Origin: Cryptomeria japonica
Lineage: Eukaryota > Streptophyta > Pinopsida > Cupressales > Cupressaceae
NCBI RefSeq assembly: GCF_030272615.1
Contig: NC_081415.1
Location: forward strand, 628,101,240-628,165,239
Direction: 5' to 3'
Length of the DNA stretch: 64,000 nucleotides
Part shown: piece by piece, positions 1 to 10,142 of the stretch
Position numbering within the stretch: the first letter of the stretch is position 1
Layout: each line of letters starts with the position of its first letter
The notes under the pieces: generated by a model
The model's input: the letters and a program-made list of their open reading frames with translations, nothing else
Database searches by the model: none
Told to the model about the DNA's origin: nothing
Program-made: the position numbers and the translations under genes

Positions 1-909
1 CCAGCACAAGAACTACAACCATTTACCACTTCCTGGCCCTTTTGTCAGTGGGGACTAGACTTGGTTGGCAAAATTCATCCTTCATCTTCAAATGGACACA
101 AGTTCATTATAACTGCAATAGAGTACTTTACCAAATGGATAGAAGCAGTTCCCATGACCACACTAATCGGGAAACAAATTGCTTCTTTTATCCTCAATTA
201 TCTGATCTGCAGATATGGTATTCCAAGTTCCATCATCACAGATAATGGACAGCCCTTCAAGAATCAAGATGTCCAAGAACTATGTGAAAAATTAAAAATC
301 CAACATAGGTTCTCTACACCATATTACCCACAGGGAAATGGTCAAGCAGAAGCATCTAACAAAACAATACTGAAAATCCTCAAGAAAACAGTGAATGATG
401 CAGGCAAAGATTGGCACGTACAACTCAATCCAGCACTTTGGGCATACAAAACTAGCATCCGCACACCTACAGGTGCAACACCATACTCATTGGTATATGG
501 ATCAGAAGCCATTTTGCCCCTGGAGGTAGAGATCCCATCTCTCAAAGTCTCTTTGAAAGGCTTAATCCCAGATGAAGAGTATCGAGTTAACCAACTGCAA
601 GAACTTGAGCTATTAGATGAAAGATGCCAACATTCTTATACTCATCTCAAAGCATATCAGCAACGCATGTGCAGGAGCTAAAATCACAAGGTCATTCCCC
701 ACAACTTCAAAGTTGGTGACCTAGTCCTCAAACAAAATCCAAGAAATCAACAAGATCGAGAAAAGAAAGGGAAATTTGAACCTAACTAGTTGGGTCCCTA
801 TGTCATCATATCAGTTTATGGATCAGGAGCCTATCAGCTAACAAATTCTGAAGGAGATATGCTTGATGAACCAACTAATAGCATTCATCTAAAGAAGTAC
901 TATACTTAA
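1..909 (+). pseudogene. Integrase, C-terminal two thirds (element A)
   Basis: Frame 1 reads straight from base 1 through the integrase core into the C-terminal domain. The catalytic D-D-E set is visible: Asp at 58-60 in the motif GLDLVG, Asp at 241-243 in TDNG, and Glu at 349-351 in NGQAEA. There are 35 residues between the second and third, as in active integrases. The C-terminal part has the FKVGDLVL block and a GxF-like block ending HLKKYYT. Two in-frame stops break it, TAA at 679-681 and TAG at 787-789; the frame otherwise continues to TAA at 907-909. The protein would cut and join the element cDNA in the nucleus. The N-terminal zinc-binding domain is outside the window. Very similar to the integrase at 18990-20143. 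Confidence 0.92.
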
Positions 910-2192
910 AGTAGCCTAGTGCACGAAAAAAGCCAAAATACAAAAAAAAAATCAAAAAATTCCAGAAAAAGCAAAAACAAAGAGTACAAATAAAAACAAA
1001 TGGTGAAAACCTGGTAAATAGGTGCTCTTGTGAAAGAACGGCTCCTCTATCTATCTCCATGCCATCTTATCCATCAAAACACTATCGGCCATTGCCCGAC
1101 ACAGCCCATATCCATTCAGGACATACTTAGCGTAGTCACTATCCTGATTTGTTTATATATATCCTCTTACCACATCCTACCATGGCTTGGAAATCACTGT
1201 ACATACTCATATCAAGAGACACACTCAACTAGGGGCATTAATTGGTTCAAAAACTTGCAACCATTCAAGACATCAAGGCTATCTACAAAACTCAATAGCT
1301 TGACATCCAACAAACAAAACTATACTTCATCGCAAAAACCAAAACATAACAATTCACATATATACCAAGGATGGATGATTTTCTGAAGTACTAAATGTTG
1401 CATTCTTGCAAAAAATCTTAGCTAGTTTTGCATTTTGCACTTTTTGAATGTTTGGACTCTCTTCCTTGTCTCACTAAATGCTTCACAGCTAGAGTTCAAG
1501 AGGAATTTCCAATATCTTTTTAGTCTTCTGTCTGGGAGGCGATCACTTATACTGTGTGAATACATGCCTCGAAACGTGATACGTCGAGTATCACTAAAGG
1601 CTTGATTCCACTTCACGCATACAAATGATCTAATCTTGTCTGTTTACGCAATACGCACTTAGGTCGTCCTGGTTCAATTATACCTTGATGCTTGTGCTAT
1701 CTTGCAAAATCAAAAATCATGTAAATTTTTCTCAGGTCATTATGGTTTAATTATACCATTATGCTTGTATAAATTTTCAACATATCCAAAAATCAATAAA
1801 TGCTCAATGATGATATCTACAAAAAAAGCAAACAAATGGTTATATTGGATGGCAAATACAGAATGAGGATGCTACCAAAAACATAGTTGCATATCATTTT
1901 CCAATTAGCTGCATATCATTTTTTACATTAGCTGCATATCATTTTTTAATTAGCTACATATCCTATCATTTTACATGTTTGCATATCATTTAAACATCAT
2001 GGCATATCATATTACATTCAATTGCATATCAAATCATACATCTCATTTTCAAGATACATCTCACAGCATATAAAAGCATACATCCTGCATCATACATTAC
2101 ATCATATATTTAAGCATTGCATCATCACATAAAATAACCCACATAAAATAAATGCATCCATATCAACACATCACAGGATCAAAAATGGTGTC

Positions 2193-2193
<1 letters not shown>
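910..2193. other. Post-pol spacer of element A, no gene seen
   Basis: No convincing reading frame. A 118-residue open frame at 1030-1386 shows no motif. Near 1670 and 1745 there are two similar copies of a GGTTcAATTATACC-TGATGCTTG sequence, and the stretch ends in ATATC-rich repeats. It corresponds to 20144 onward in element B. Confidence 0.6.
1887..2036. repeat. Degenerate tandem repeat with GCATATCATTT core
   Basis: About seven copies of TGCATATCATTT or close variants, spaced roughly 18-25 bases apart and separated by AATTAGC or ACATTAGC spacers. The copies decay to the right. It lies in the spacer between pol and the antisense gene. Confidence 0.8.

Positions 2194-2228
<35 letters not shown>
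2194..2228. repeat. (TA)n microsatellite
   Basis: An uninterrupted run of about 17 TA units. Confidence 0.97.
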
Positions 2229-2229
<1 letters not shown>

Positions 2230-2231
<2 letters not shown>

Positions 2232-2973
2232 AAAAATGATCAAAATCTACAAAATGTGTCCAAACACTGTGTCCAGTACAACAAATAACAAATGCTCAAA
2301 AATACAACGGAGACCATGTCTCTCAAGTATGACTATCCCCTGACGGAGATGGTCTCGCTCCAGATACACCCGCCCCTGGATCTCCAGGAGGGTCCTGTCT
2401 CGGTGGACCAGTAACACCTCGGCTCTCCGACCGTGACCCAGTAGCTCGAGATCGGCTGGATCTCGACTGCATGAAGCTCTCAACTCACCGGTCCCTGGGT
2501 ACTACAGCCTCATAATGCCACCTATAGTACTCTACCTCCTGGGCTCTCAGTGCCAACTCTCTCAGGGTGTCTCTCATGGGACCACCCGCCACTGCTCTCT
2601 ACATGCTCACCACCACCTCCTCCGCTTGTCCTCGCCGCTCTATCTCGGTATCTCGCTTAGTGGTCAACTGAGAAATCTGCCGCTGATAAGTCAAAATCTG
2701 TGCCTGCAGCTACTGCACAGTAATCTGTAAGGTCCGGATCTGAGCATCCTCCATATGCCTTGGAACTCGAACCTATAGTGGTACCTATGCTGGAGGAACC
2801 CCTCCCACTCAGCCTGTCCTCGGTACTGGAGGTGGGAGTGCATCTGTCCTCCTCCTCTGAGCTGGTCGACTAGGCTCATCATCGCCCCCCACTACAGCTA
2901 GCACCTCCCCCACTCTCCCCTCTCCACTGGCTCCGATAGCCAATCCCCCTCTCCCCCTATCGATCCTCCCCTA
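2230..2973 (-). pseudogene. Decayed C-terminal extension of the antisense PMD gene (element A)
   Basis: Downstream of the PMD stop on the minus strand, fragments in shifting frames read as a charged, Gln/Arg/Glu-rich coiled-coil-like tail (for example around 2560-2720), with stops between them. In element B the matching place (24710-25201) encodes an acidic stretch followed by a predicted coiled coil. I therefore infer that the PMD protein originally continued beyond the stop at 2974. The base composition is much more GC-rich than the flanks, as in the PMD frame itself. Confidence 0.5.
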
Positions 2974-5362
2974 TCAAGCTACTCGATCCACACCTCTCTC
3001 TCCTCTCCTCACTATACCTCCCCGCCTCCCTCTGGCTCCTCTACCTCCTCCTCCTCCATCCTCCCCATCATCTCCATCATCTCCCCCATCTCCCTCCTCC
3101 TCATCTGAGTCAAATGCGGGCCTCATCTCCTCCGGATTCGAGATCCTAGCCACCGCCCGCGCAGCAAACAATCGAGCGAACTCATCTGTCATCCCCGCAT
3201 CCTGGATCTCTGGGGCATAATCCCAAATCTGCTCGGCCAACCCCACAAACTCCTCCACTACCATGACACTATCAATAGTCGGCCCCCAATCGGCCACATC
3301 CTGCTGCCGCCGTGCATAAAGGCACGCTCCCTGAGGAATACCCTGCTGGCGCCCGAACTGCCTCAAAACTTGGGTCACCACAAACCGCTCAATCATGAAC
3401 GGGGTCCTCCCAATCAGATATCTGGTCATAAAAAAAAAGGGCATCTCCAGCCCATCCTCTGCCCATACCTCGCATCCTATATACGGTCTCCAGGTGATCG
3501 TATCTATGTCATCAAAAACCGTCCTCCAATGCTCTAATTTGCCCAGCTTACACTGGACAACTAGACCTCTGTATCCATAGGCATATGCTGCACCTACGGG
3601 TCTGTCCCTGTCTGCTAGTGGCCTCGCTGCTGGAATGTGCTCCCAGCACCATACCTGTAACAAAGTCACACCAGCTAACAAAGTGCCATAACCGAGGTAT
3701 ACTACCTCATGTAAACTCCTGTATAGATGCGCCAGCATCGCTGACCCCCATGCAAACCTCCGCCCTTGTGTCACCATCTCCTCCAGAACTAACCTGCATC
3801 CCACCGAGAATCCCTTTGACCTGCGATCAGGACAAAGGAATCCCCCAATGAATCCTGCCAGTACAGATGGCAGCGGTGCATAATCCAAATCCAAAAACTC
3901 CTGCCAGGGGATCTCATAACCACAAACTGTATCATCCTGGAATATGCGGCGCAGTGCCTCTGTGCCACCCTCCTCTAACTGCTCATAGGGTAGAAGTGCA
4001 CCTACCACAGGAATACGCAGAATCTGGTAACAGTCCTCAGGGGTGACTGTCATCTCTCCAGTGGCAAAATGGAAGGTGTTCGTGTCACTATGCCACCTCT
4101 CTGCCAAAGCTGTCAAAAGCCCCCGGTTCACAGTGAACCGAGGCATATCCAAGAGAGAGGTCAATCCACATCTCTCAATAATGTCCAAATCGGCCTGCGA
4201 CAACCACGGTATCAATGTCCACGGTCTGGGGAATCTCTCCCTCGACTGAACAACGCCCAATCGCTCCTGTCAACAAACAAAACAAATCCAATATCAGTTT
4301 CCACATCAAAACAAAGATATCAAAATAAAACTCACATCAACAAACATGAAACAATTTGCTCATCTACATCAAAGTTCAAAATCCTATCATTTCATATCAA
4401 CTTGTAACACAACTCAAGTTATCAAAAACCATATCAAAACTTGTAAAACAACTCAAGTCTCCACAACCACATAAACTTGTAAAACAACTCAAGTTTCCCA
4501 CCCATATCAGCTTGTAATACAACTCAAGTTTCCAACCCATATCAGCTTGTAATACAACTCAGGCTTCACACACATTGAACTTGAAACAGAGCATGCAAAT
4601 ACATCATATTCTAATTAACACAACACGTTGATATCTATACATAACTTGGAAACTCGCAAATCAAAACAAGTTATACAAACACTCATATTGGATAAATTCA
4701 TCAAAATACGACAGGCAATCAAAACAAATTTTTAATTCGGCCCATTCTGCAAAAAAAATTTCAGATGCGCTAAAACAGTTATTCAATGCGCTAAAAACCT
4801 CCCACACGCTAGGCTGCCTCTCCTACGCACTACTCTATTTACCCTATGCACTAGACTCGGTCTACGCGCTAAAATTTTCACCCCATGCACTAGACTCTGC
4901 CTACGCACTAATCTACTCCTCCTAGGCGCTACCCGTTTAGCCCTATGCGCTAGGTTAGTCCTACGCGCTAAACCCCCTTACCCATGCGAACCCCTGCGAC
5001 CCCTATGCGCTAGGTCACCCCTACATGCTAATTTGTTGACGCGACGTGCTACCTGACACTTCCTATGCGCTATTCTACATGCACGCACTAACCTCAAAAT
5101 TTTATGCGTTAACCTATCTTTTTCGGACGCGACCCCTAAATTTGAACTTGATGCGCTACTCTAAACTTCGTATGTGCTACTCTAGCCCCTGGACACACTA
5201 AAACGTACAACCCGAACTTTAAAAATCAAAAAATGCCTAAAAACGACAAAATCAAAAATCAAAAAAGGGTCGAAAACATTGACTTACTGGTGGTCCCCGT
5301 GTTGCAGGTCTCCGATACCTCCGAATGCGCTCGAAACAGTGTCTGTGATAAGGAATAGGCAT
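2974..5362 (-). CDS. Antisense plant mobile domain (PMD, MAIN-like) gene, two exons
   Basis: Exon 2 (4266-2974) is one open frame of 430 codons plus a stop, with the features of the plant mobile domain: an LTALAERWHSDTNTFHF block, GEMTVTPEDCYQILRIPV, a PLADRDRP stretch and RYLIGRTPF. An acidic Asp/Glu/Gly-rich then Arg/Gly-rich tail begins near residue 370. Exon 2 has no good ATG start. I infer exon 1 at 5362-5288: ATG, 25 codons, donor GTAAGT at 5287-5282. A T-rich acceptor ends in CAG at 4269-4267. Both junctions are phase 0, giving about 455 residues. A TATA box lies 80 bp upstream of the ATG. PMD proteins of hosts (MAIN, MAIL1) are nuclear and work in gene and transposon silencing; PMD is also known inside transposons. 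The role here is unknown. It is the best-preserved gene of the window. Confidence 0.82.
4393..4571. repeat. Tandem repeat in the PMD intron, about 36-bp unit, five copies
   Basis: Units start CATATCA and contain CTTGTAAnACAACTCAAG. Copies begin near 4393, 4430, 4468, 4503 and 4538. The last two are nearly identical. It is inside the inferred intron of the antisense gene, close to the acceptor. Confidence 0.88.
4764..5200. repeat. Degenerate array of about twenty ATGCGCTA-like motifs in the PMD intron
   Basis: Variants of ATGCGCTA, ACGCGCTA, ACGCACTA and ATGCACTA recur about twenty times at roughly 18-24-base spacing. Spacers are pyrimidine-rich (CTCCT, CCCCT). The first copies continue as AAAACAGTTA, a form also seen in the intron array of element B (26373-26590), so the two arrays appear homologous. 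On the minus strand the core reads TAGCGCAT. Confidence 0.9.
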
Positions 5363-5432
5363 TTTCTCTCCAGAGCAAATTCTCTTTCTCCAAAGTCAAC
5401 AAAGCACAAATGAGTCTAAATGAAGCCCTTTT

Positions 5433-5467
5433 CCCCTTTTATAGGAGGAAAATGAAATTAGGGTTAA
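5433..5467 (-). promoter_or_regulatory. Antisense promoter of the PMD gene (TATA box plus AACCCTAA box)
   Basis: On the minus strand TATAAAAGGGG spans 5443-5433, and TTAACCCTAAT spans 5467-5457 just upstream. The PMD start codon is 80 bp downstream. Element B has the same two signals in the same order and spacing (26834-26858). AACCCTAA (telo-box-like) elements are known in plant promoters. Promoter function is inferred. Confidence 0.6.
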
Positions 5468-5524
5468 CCAAATGGACCTGTAATATGGTCGCGGTCTCCC
5501 CTATACCATAACATTTGTAACTTA

Positions 5525-5641
5525 TCGGGAGATGAATCAATTTACACACATTTTATATGCACGAAATCATACACATCATACGCAACTCATCAAAATAAAT
5601 CAAAATTTTTATTTTTTTCAAAATATTGATTCATCTCCCGA
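5525..5641. repeat. 17-bp perfect inverted repeat with 83-base loop
   Basis: The arms are 5525-5541 (TCGGGAGATGAATCAAT) and 5625-5641, its exact reverse complement. The right arm runs into the purine tract GAGGGGGCAT. It lies between the antisense promoter and the PPT, so it could form a hairpin in either transcript. Confidence 0.85.
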
Positions 5642-5794
5642 GGGGGCATCACCATCAAATATCGAATCTGGGGCATCACATCAAATCTGGGGCACGACTT
5701 GCAAATCATAAGAGCGACACAAAAATTGCATTTGATCATAAATCACAAAAACACATCATTTTCTTTGAAATAACATGTGCACACACGTCACTTC

Positions 5795-5808
5795 AAACAG
5801 GGGCAAAA
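5795..5808 (+). other. Polypurine tract of element A
   Basis: AACAGGGGCAAAA directly precedes the TG that opens the 3' LTR. The same arrangement (AAAGAGGGGCAAA then TG) is found in element B at 27105-27117. It is the primer site for plus-strand DNA synthesis. Confidence 0.75.
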
Positions 5809-7305
5809 TGTAGACGTATAAAAATGACAATATTCCTAAATGAATATTTTATATTCATTTCTCTATTTAATTAAATCCAATTTAATTAAATTACCCGCAT
5901 TCCTCTATTTAATTAAGTAAATTACTCAATTTATTTAAATTAAATTCACTATACCCATTTAATGAATAAATCATTTTATTCAATTAAGTCCCCCCTATTC
6001 ACTTTTAATTAAATTCAAATTTAATTAAATAGTTATCCTAAATTAATAAATCTAATTTATTTAATTTCCCCAAATTACAACCAAATTGAATAAATCATTT
6101 AATTCAATTAAATCCTATTATCCCTCCATCCACTTGCAAAATCCTACATCTCCCACTTGCCTTCCTAAACCCCTTTCTAATACCTTCTAGACTCTTCTAA
6201 TCACTTCTAATTAGCCTAACCCCTCTTCTAAACTTTGTCACATCCCTAAGCAAAGGGAAGTCACTTCTCAAACCCTCAAAGTCTTTGATAACCATTGAAG
6301 GCTTTCAACCTTCAACCACTAATGGCTCAAAGTCTTTGAAAACCATTGAAGGCTTTCAACCTTCAACCACTTAATCCCCAAAGTCTCCAATAACCATTAA
6401 TGGTTAACTCAAACCCTCCTACATGGTTAAAACATTTGTTTTGACTCAACCTTCATCCAACCCAAGGGTCTCATCAGGCCATTAATGCTTTGACCATGAT
6501 TATCTCTTAATCATTTGCACAAAGGTTTATCCTTGGATTAAACCTTAATCCAGTGGGTAAGCCTAACTTAGACTTGACCCTTAGCCTTTAGATAACCATG
6601 AGGTCTTCTCAGGCCTTTAATGCCTCCAACCCCTTTTCTCAACCCAATCCTATATTGACACTTGTCACCATTTCATTGGTGCCAATTGTGCACATGGATC
6701 CCCAGCTTTCAAATTCAACCCTTGATTAAACCATTTAATCTTGACCATCCATTGCCCTGTTTGTGCTATAAATAGAGCTCTCATTCCTCCATTTTTAACA
6801 ATCATCTTTCAAATTTGAAGCATTACACTTATGCTCAAATTCTTTCAAGCTTTCTCATTTCATATATGCTCCTCATTTAGCCTCTTTTAGATCAGGAATT
6901 AGACTAATATGCATGTTTAGAATAATTTCTTTATCATTTTAGCTCAATCATAGACTAAATATACTATGCTAGGATAGTATTCATACTAATCTTGTCATCT
7001 TATAGTTAGTTTATTGCATTTCTAGAATCATACATAGCTTAACATCCATTTCATACTAAAATATATCAAAGCATCCCTCGTTCTTGCATTTGCCATCCCT
7101 AAACCATTTTGCTCAGTGATCTGAGAGCAAAAACATTGGTTTGAGGGACATTGTGAGATAGAGAACCATGGGACCCTCCTTGGGAAGCTGAGTAATATGT
7201 TATTACTCCATAGCTTGCATCAAGAAGTCCTCTGTGTGTGTGTGGATTAGTATTTGACAATATTTTCACATATTGAATTCTATCAACCCACTTTTCCCGC
7301 ATACA
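5809..7305 (+). repeat. 3' LTR of element A
   Basis: Starts TGTAGACGTA right after the PPT. The first 300 bp are AT-rich blocks of TTTAATTAAAT palindromes, as in the LTR of B. A 51-bp unit (CAAAGTCTTTGA...) is tandemly repeated about 2.5 times at 6277-6407. A TATA box, TATAAATAG, lies at 6767-6775 in a TGCTATAAATAGAGCTC context, so U3 ends and R begins near 6800. The right end (CATACA, 7305) is tentative because the 5' LTR is outside the window. Confidence 0.72.
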
Positions 7306-7805
7306 ATTATAAATTTATTATAATATATAATATATTACATATTATATGATATAATATACAAAATATTATATGATATAATATACAATATATATTATATTAT
7401 ATAATTAATATATTTAATATGTTATATTATTATAACATAGTGCTCACATTATTTAAAAAAACATATTTACTACCATAGAACGAATATTCGTTATCTGCAC
7501 GACATAATAAAAAAGAAAAAATAGACCCATGAGGGTCATTTTTACCAGTTACCGCAACGTATTGGGTGGAGAACACATCCCTAGTTATCGAATATCAAAA
7601 TTTAGCTGATATCCATTTTGAAGAAACAAACTTTTTTGGCGACATCAACAAGGTATGCTCAAATAATACCTTTTCTATTATTTTTTTCTTTTTGATTTCA
7701 AATTTTTTGGTATGAAATGAGAAATTAGGTTCTTTAATGTAAAATATAGTACTTATTTGAAATTTTATTATTTCTTTCAATTTTTTACTTCAATTAGTTA
7801 TAGCT
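7306..7805. other. AT-rich junction and unassigned sequence
   Basis: 7306-7440 is almost pure A and T (TATATTATATAAT-type). From 7480 the sequence is more complex, and a frame around 7556-7651 is open and ends at AAGGTATGC, which resembles a splice donor. A T-rich stretch ending TTATAG at 7803 resembles an acceptor. The two would not join in the frame of 7806 onward, so I do not call a gene. Confidence 0.4.
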
Positions 7806-8193
7806 ATGGATGATGATCAAAAGCCTACCCCACCAAATCCACCTGCACCACCAAACCCTCCCCAACAAAATCCTACTTTAATTCAGGAACTAATAAATGC
7901 AAATTGAAATGAATTGAAAGATATTTCCCAAATCTACCATAGGCACCCTTGTTTGTCTCCTTTGATAAAATCCTTAGATGCCATCTTTTTGAATGTGGAA
8001 ATCCTAACATCCTAGCATGGTGCATTTATACAATGGCGAGATGTCACGAGGCAACAATATGTTAATGGCCTATCATATGACCAAGTTAAAGACTTGAAAA
8101 TTTCTAAAGCCAAACTAGCCGCACTTTTTAAGAATCCCAAAACAGGACAACTTTTTAATGTGCTAAAGCCCAAATATTCAATTAGATGATACC
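7806..8193 (+). pseudogene. Decayed reading frame interrupted by element B, left part
   Basis: From ATG at 7806 a Pro-rich N-terminus (PTPPNPPAPPNPPQQNP) leads into a protein-like frame with in-frame stops at 7905-7907, 8013-8015 and 8187-8189. The frame runs exactly to the insertion site of B and resumes in phase at 28382. I do not recognise the family. It may be an ORF of an older mobile element or a host pseudogene. Confidence 0.5.
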
Positions 8194-9464
8194 TGTAGAC
8201 ACCTAAAAATGTCTCATTGATCATGTACTAATTATTTTTCTAATTGATTAAATAATCTTTATTATTTAATTCATTTAATTAATCCATTTCTTCTAATTTC
8301 ATATTTCCTCATCATCTTACTAATTATTTTATTTTCCTATTCTATCATCATTTAATCATTTTAACCATGTTCTAAATATTAATTAAATATTTATTATTTA
8401 ATTAATTCTGATTAATTCCCCAATTAAAATAATCTTTATTATTTAAATAAATTACTAATTATTCAATTTCTATCTCTAGTCATCTAATCATTCAACCCTT
8501 TTCTAAATATTAATTAAATATTTATTATTTAATTAATTATGATTTAATCCTTTAAATTAGATAATCTTTATTACTTAATTAAATTTCATTTCTACATAAT
8601 TAAATAGTTTCTTTAAATTATTTAATTATCTAATTAATTCTTCCATTTCCAAATCCCCAAATTCTAATTTCATTTAATTTCATATTATTCTAATTTCTTC
8701 CAAATTCAAAGACATGTGCATGATTTCAAAAACCAAATTGAAAATCAAAGTCAAGTTCTAAATATATTCAAATACTAAATTGAATTAAAATAAATTCAAT
8801 TATTTGAATTAAATATCATGCAAAGATTAAATTGAAAATCTAAATCTAAATGCAAGCACATGCTAAATTAATTAATTCAATCAATTAATTAATTAAATCA
8901 TTTATCTCTCCAATCTCTATTTCCATCTTTTAGTTAGCTTTTTCTAAATTAAGCTTTCTGTGTCATCCTCTTTATTTCCACCAATCATTTTTTTTCTTCC
9001 TTCAATCAACTTTTTCTCAATCAGTTGACTCAATTAATCTATTCCATCTATTGAGTTTCACTCCTACAATCAGCAATTCAACTATCAATTTTCATTTGAG
9101 CTCACCTGAGTTCCACCTCTTGATCAATTTGTTCCACCTTTCAATCAATCTTTTCCAAAAATCTATAAATTGAGCATTTAATCTCCATTATAATCACGAA
9201 CTTCGAATCTTTGTGTCACTTGCAGGTTACCAACACAATATTTGAGAGCCATCATACCACAGAGAAGAGAAGAGCAATGGAAGCAATATGCAACCTTGGA
9301 ATAGGGAGTTTCATTGAATTATTATAATTCTTATTTCTTGATATTTGCATCATTTCATTGTCTTGTTTGTTAGATTCTTTGATTAAATAGGGATTCGTGA
9401 TTTCCCTTGATTTCTAATTAATTGATTATTGTTTTGAATAAGATGAATTTTACATGCATATACA
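8194..9464 (+). repeat. 5' LTR of element B
   Basis: 1271 bp, TG...CA. The U3 is dominated by palindromic TTTAATTAATT blocks. The motif TCTAAATATTAATTAAATAT occurs twice (near 8370 and 8505). A TATA box (TATAAAT, 9164-9170) is followed by TGAGCATTTAATCTCC. It ends 3 bases before the PBS. Confidence 0.95.
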
Positions 9465-9467
9465 TTC

Positions 9468-9486
9468 TGGTGAACCCGACGTGAAC
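9468..9486 (+). other. Primer-binding site, tRNA-Trp type
   Basis: TGGTGAACCCGACGTGAAC starts three bases after the LTR end. Its complement matches the 3' end of the plant cytosolic tRNA-Trp (CCA anticodon), as I recall that sequence, over 18 bases. The reverse transcriptase would start minus-strand DNA here. Confidence 0.8.
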
Positions 9487-9600
9487 TAACAACAATTTAA
9501 CCTTTCTTTATTTTTCTGTGTGATTTTTGCAAATTGTGCTGATTTTTTTTTTTTTTATTTTTTTTGTAGGTTGCATGAATTTCGAGAAAAGATTTTTTTG

Positions 9601-9722
9601 TCACGCAGTCGAGCATTCATCATCACACAATAGTATAGACAGAATCACACATTCGACCCTTCGGGGTCACAAATTCATTCTGACAGGGTCATGTAATCGC
9701 CCTTTCTAGATCACACATTCGT
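9601..9722. repeat. Leader repeat array 1, TCACACATTCG motif
   Basis: Four to five degenerate units of about 22-23 bp, each opening with TCACACATTCG, TCACAAATTCAT or TCATGTAATCG. The same motif recurs in array 2 and, inverted, in the intron of the antisense gene (26373-26590). Confidence 0.75.
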
Positions 9723-10142
9723 AGGAAGCTTTGTTGTTTAATAATTTATTCTATCTATTATCTTCTATTTAATTATGTCTTAAATTGGGTTAATCTGGGA
9801 TTAAATTGCTTTTATTTTATGATTTGACTATAACAGTTTATGGCAAGAAAAGTTCAATTTAGGATTTAAGGTGCAAGAAGGACGAAACAACAAAGAAGAG
9901 AAGCCAAACGCTATCAAAAGGTTCTCCAGGCAGAAAAATTTATACAGGATTCGGAAGAACAACTAGCCTTAGATAGATATAATAGCCTAGTTCTTTCTTA
10001 TACAGTTAAATATGATCTAATCCATATTGAATGGATGATGAGAGATTTGGCTAGGGCTTCACAATTGGTTTTGTAGGTTCCTGATCGGGTTTAGTTTCCT
10101 TTTATTTTATTTTTAGTTTTTAACTTTTGTTGTTATTTGCCT

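Larger units (their letters stand above)
1..7305 (+). mobile_element. Element A: 3' part of a Tat-lineage Ty3/Gypsy retrotransposon
   Basis: The window opens inside the integrase of a plus-strand Ty3/Gypsy element. The integrase end is followed by a long non-pol 3' region, an antisense plant-mobile-domain gene, a purine tract and a 3' LTR beginning TGTAGACG. The order and the proteins match element B (8194-28376), which has the dual RNase H typical of the Tat lineage, so A is assigned to Tat by similarity. The 5' part, including the 5' LTR, lies outside the window, so no target duplication can be checked. The right edge (CA at 7304-7305) is the best terminal dinucleotide before an AT-rich stretch and is tentative. 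Confidence 0.8.

Noticed and set aside
4258-4260. TTG as the start codon of the antisense PMD frame
   Set aside because: A plant mRNA is unlikely to start at TTG here. The acceptor two codons upstream and the ATG exon with GTAAGT donor explain the missing start better.
3395-4407. Plus-strand frames opposite the PMD gene (for example 3395-3580, 3585-3851, 4069-4407)
   Set aside because: They are shadows of the minus-strand coding frame, without motifs.
4764-5200. Array considered as CRISPR-like
   Set aside because: The repeats are 8 bases with degenerate cores, the spacers are low-complexity, there are no cas genes and the setting is a plant retrotransposon.
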